Origin: Ophiosphaerella korrae
Taxonomy: Eukaryota; Ascomycota; Dothideomycetes; Pleosporales; Phaeosphaeriaceae
Assembly (NCBI GenBank): GCA_028456385.1
Contig: JALNQF010000252.1
Location: 1 to 60,553, forward strand
Length of the DNA stretch: 60,553 bases
Reading direction: 5' to 3'
A model generated the notes under the pieces. That model was not told where the DNA came from. It made no database searches and saw only the letters and a program-made list of their open reading frames with translations. Both the position numbers and the translations under genes were made by a program. Below, piece by piece: positions 60,421-60,553 of the stretch; the stretch's first letter is position 1, and the number at the start of each line of letters is the position of its first letter.

Positions 60421-60553
60421 TATAAAGGAGTTATCTCTTATATCTCTTATTTTCGTACTAATATTAGTAAGTTTACAACTTACTAATATTATAAACTTAC
60501 TAATATTATAAACTTACTAATATTATAAACTTACTAATATTATAAACTTACTA
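60421..60553 (-). mobile_element. LTR-C, truncated by window end
   Basis: tataaaggagttatctctta matches the start of the copy at 45318; the minisatellite then runs to the edge. It is inserted in GyA-3 near the integrase start; left flank ataga (60416-60420). Confidence 0.85.

Larger units (their letters stand above)
35984..60553 (+). mobile_element. GyA-3, host chromovirus of the nest (open at window end)
   Basis: Pieces in order: 5' LTR 35984-36108 and 41099-41463 (split by GyA-2); gag-protease-RT-RNase H 41464-45317 (split by LTR-C); 45594-45726 (split by GyA-4); RNase H to integrase start 60114-60420 (then LTR-C). Zinc knuckle at about 42418-42545 with Cys changed to Tyr (YFNYSKKSYYVKDY), protease NSRA at about 43745 for DSGA, RT IYLDN at about 44650. 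Everything after 60553 (integrase, chromodomain, 3' LTR) must lie outside. It is the oldest GyA insertion here because all others lie within it. Confidence 0.88.

Noticed and set aside
1..60553. Starship-type giant element
   Set aside because: NLR, JmjC and mixed cargo brought this to mind, but no tyrosine-recombinase (DUF3435) captain or matching ends could be read anywhere in the window.

Overview
The window reads as a heterochromatic, repeat-dominated segment of a filamentous ascomycete (Pezizomycotina) genome. The evidence is massive CA-to-TA (and complementary TG-to-TA) depletion with CpG retained, which is the signature of repeat-induced point mutation (RIP); chromodomain Ty3/gypsy elements, a RepHel Helitron, pogo/Fot1-type DNA transposons and a HET-E-like NACHT-WD40 gene point the same way. 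Species cannot be told from the sequence.

Layout. 1-9862: a RIP-killed Ty3/gypsy chromovirus remnant (GyB, minus strand) split by a solo LTR (family LTR-B), which is itself split by a complete 7.1 kb chromovirus (GyA-1, minus). Then come another LTR-B and a divergent LTR-A piece. 9863-11528: tRNA-like gene, a strong hairpin, a MITE and a GC-rich duplicated segment. 11529-13990: a TA-flanked small DNA element carrying a 2.1 kb pogo-type transposon. About 14000-20650: a RIP-degraded Helitron (minus) holding a clean solo LTR-B. 20651-31653: a GC-normal island with the second copy of the duplicated segment and a series of dead host genes: an unknown WxEQGIW gene, a TPR gene, a folylpolyglutamate synthase, an ABC half-transporter and a sirtuin tail. 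These end in one intact gene, a 693-residue zinc-finger/JmjC protein (29008-31089). 31656-32048: a pogo-family MITE with about 98 bp inverted repeats. 32261-35158: a NACHT-WD40 STAND pseudogene whose GC-rich WD40 array stands out from its RIPed NACHT domain. 35984-60553: a Russian-doll nest of four GyA chromoviruses and three LTR-C solo LTRs.

The nesting can be read from target-site duplications. GyA-3 starts at 35984 and is still open at the window end. GyA-2 (TSD gtagt) sits in its 5' LTR, an LTR-C (gaatc/aaatc) sits in its RNase H, and GyA-4 (agaag) sits just downstream. GyA-4 is split by GyA-5 (tctag), which is split by another LTR-C (cctat). A last LTR-C starts at 60421.

The only gene that looks functional is the JmjC gene. 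All other coding regions carry stops or frameshifts, many of them C-to-T type. The items most worth following are that surviving JmjC gene, the fully ordered nest with its testable prediction beyond the window edge, an extra antisense frame kept in several GyA copies between chromodomain and 3' LTR, and an unoccupied paralogous site for the TA-flanked element.
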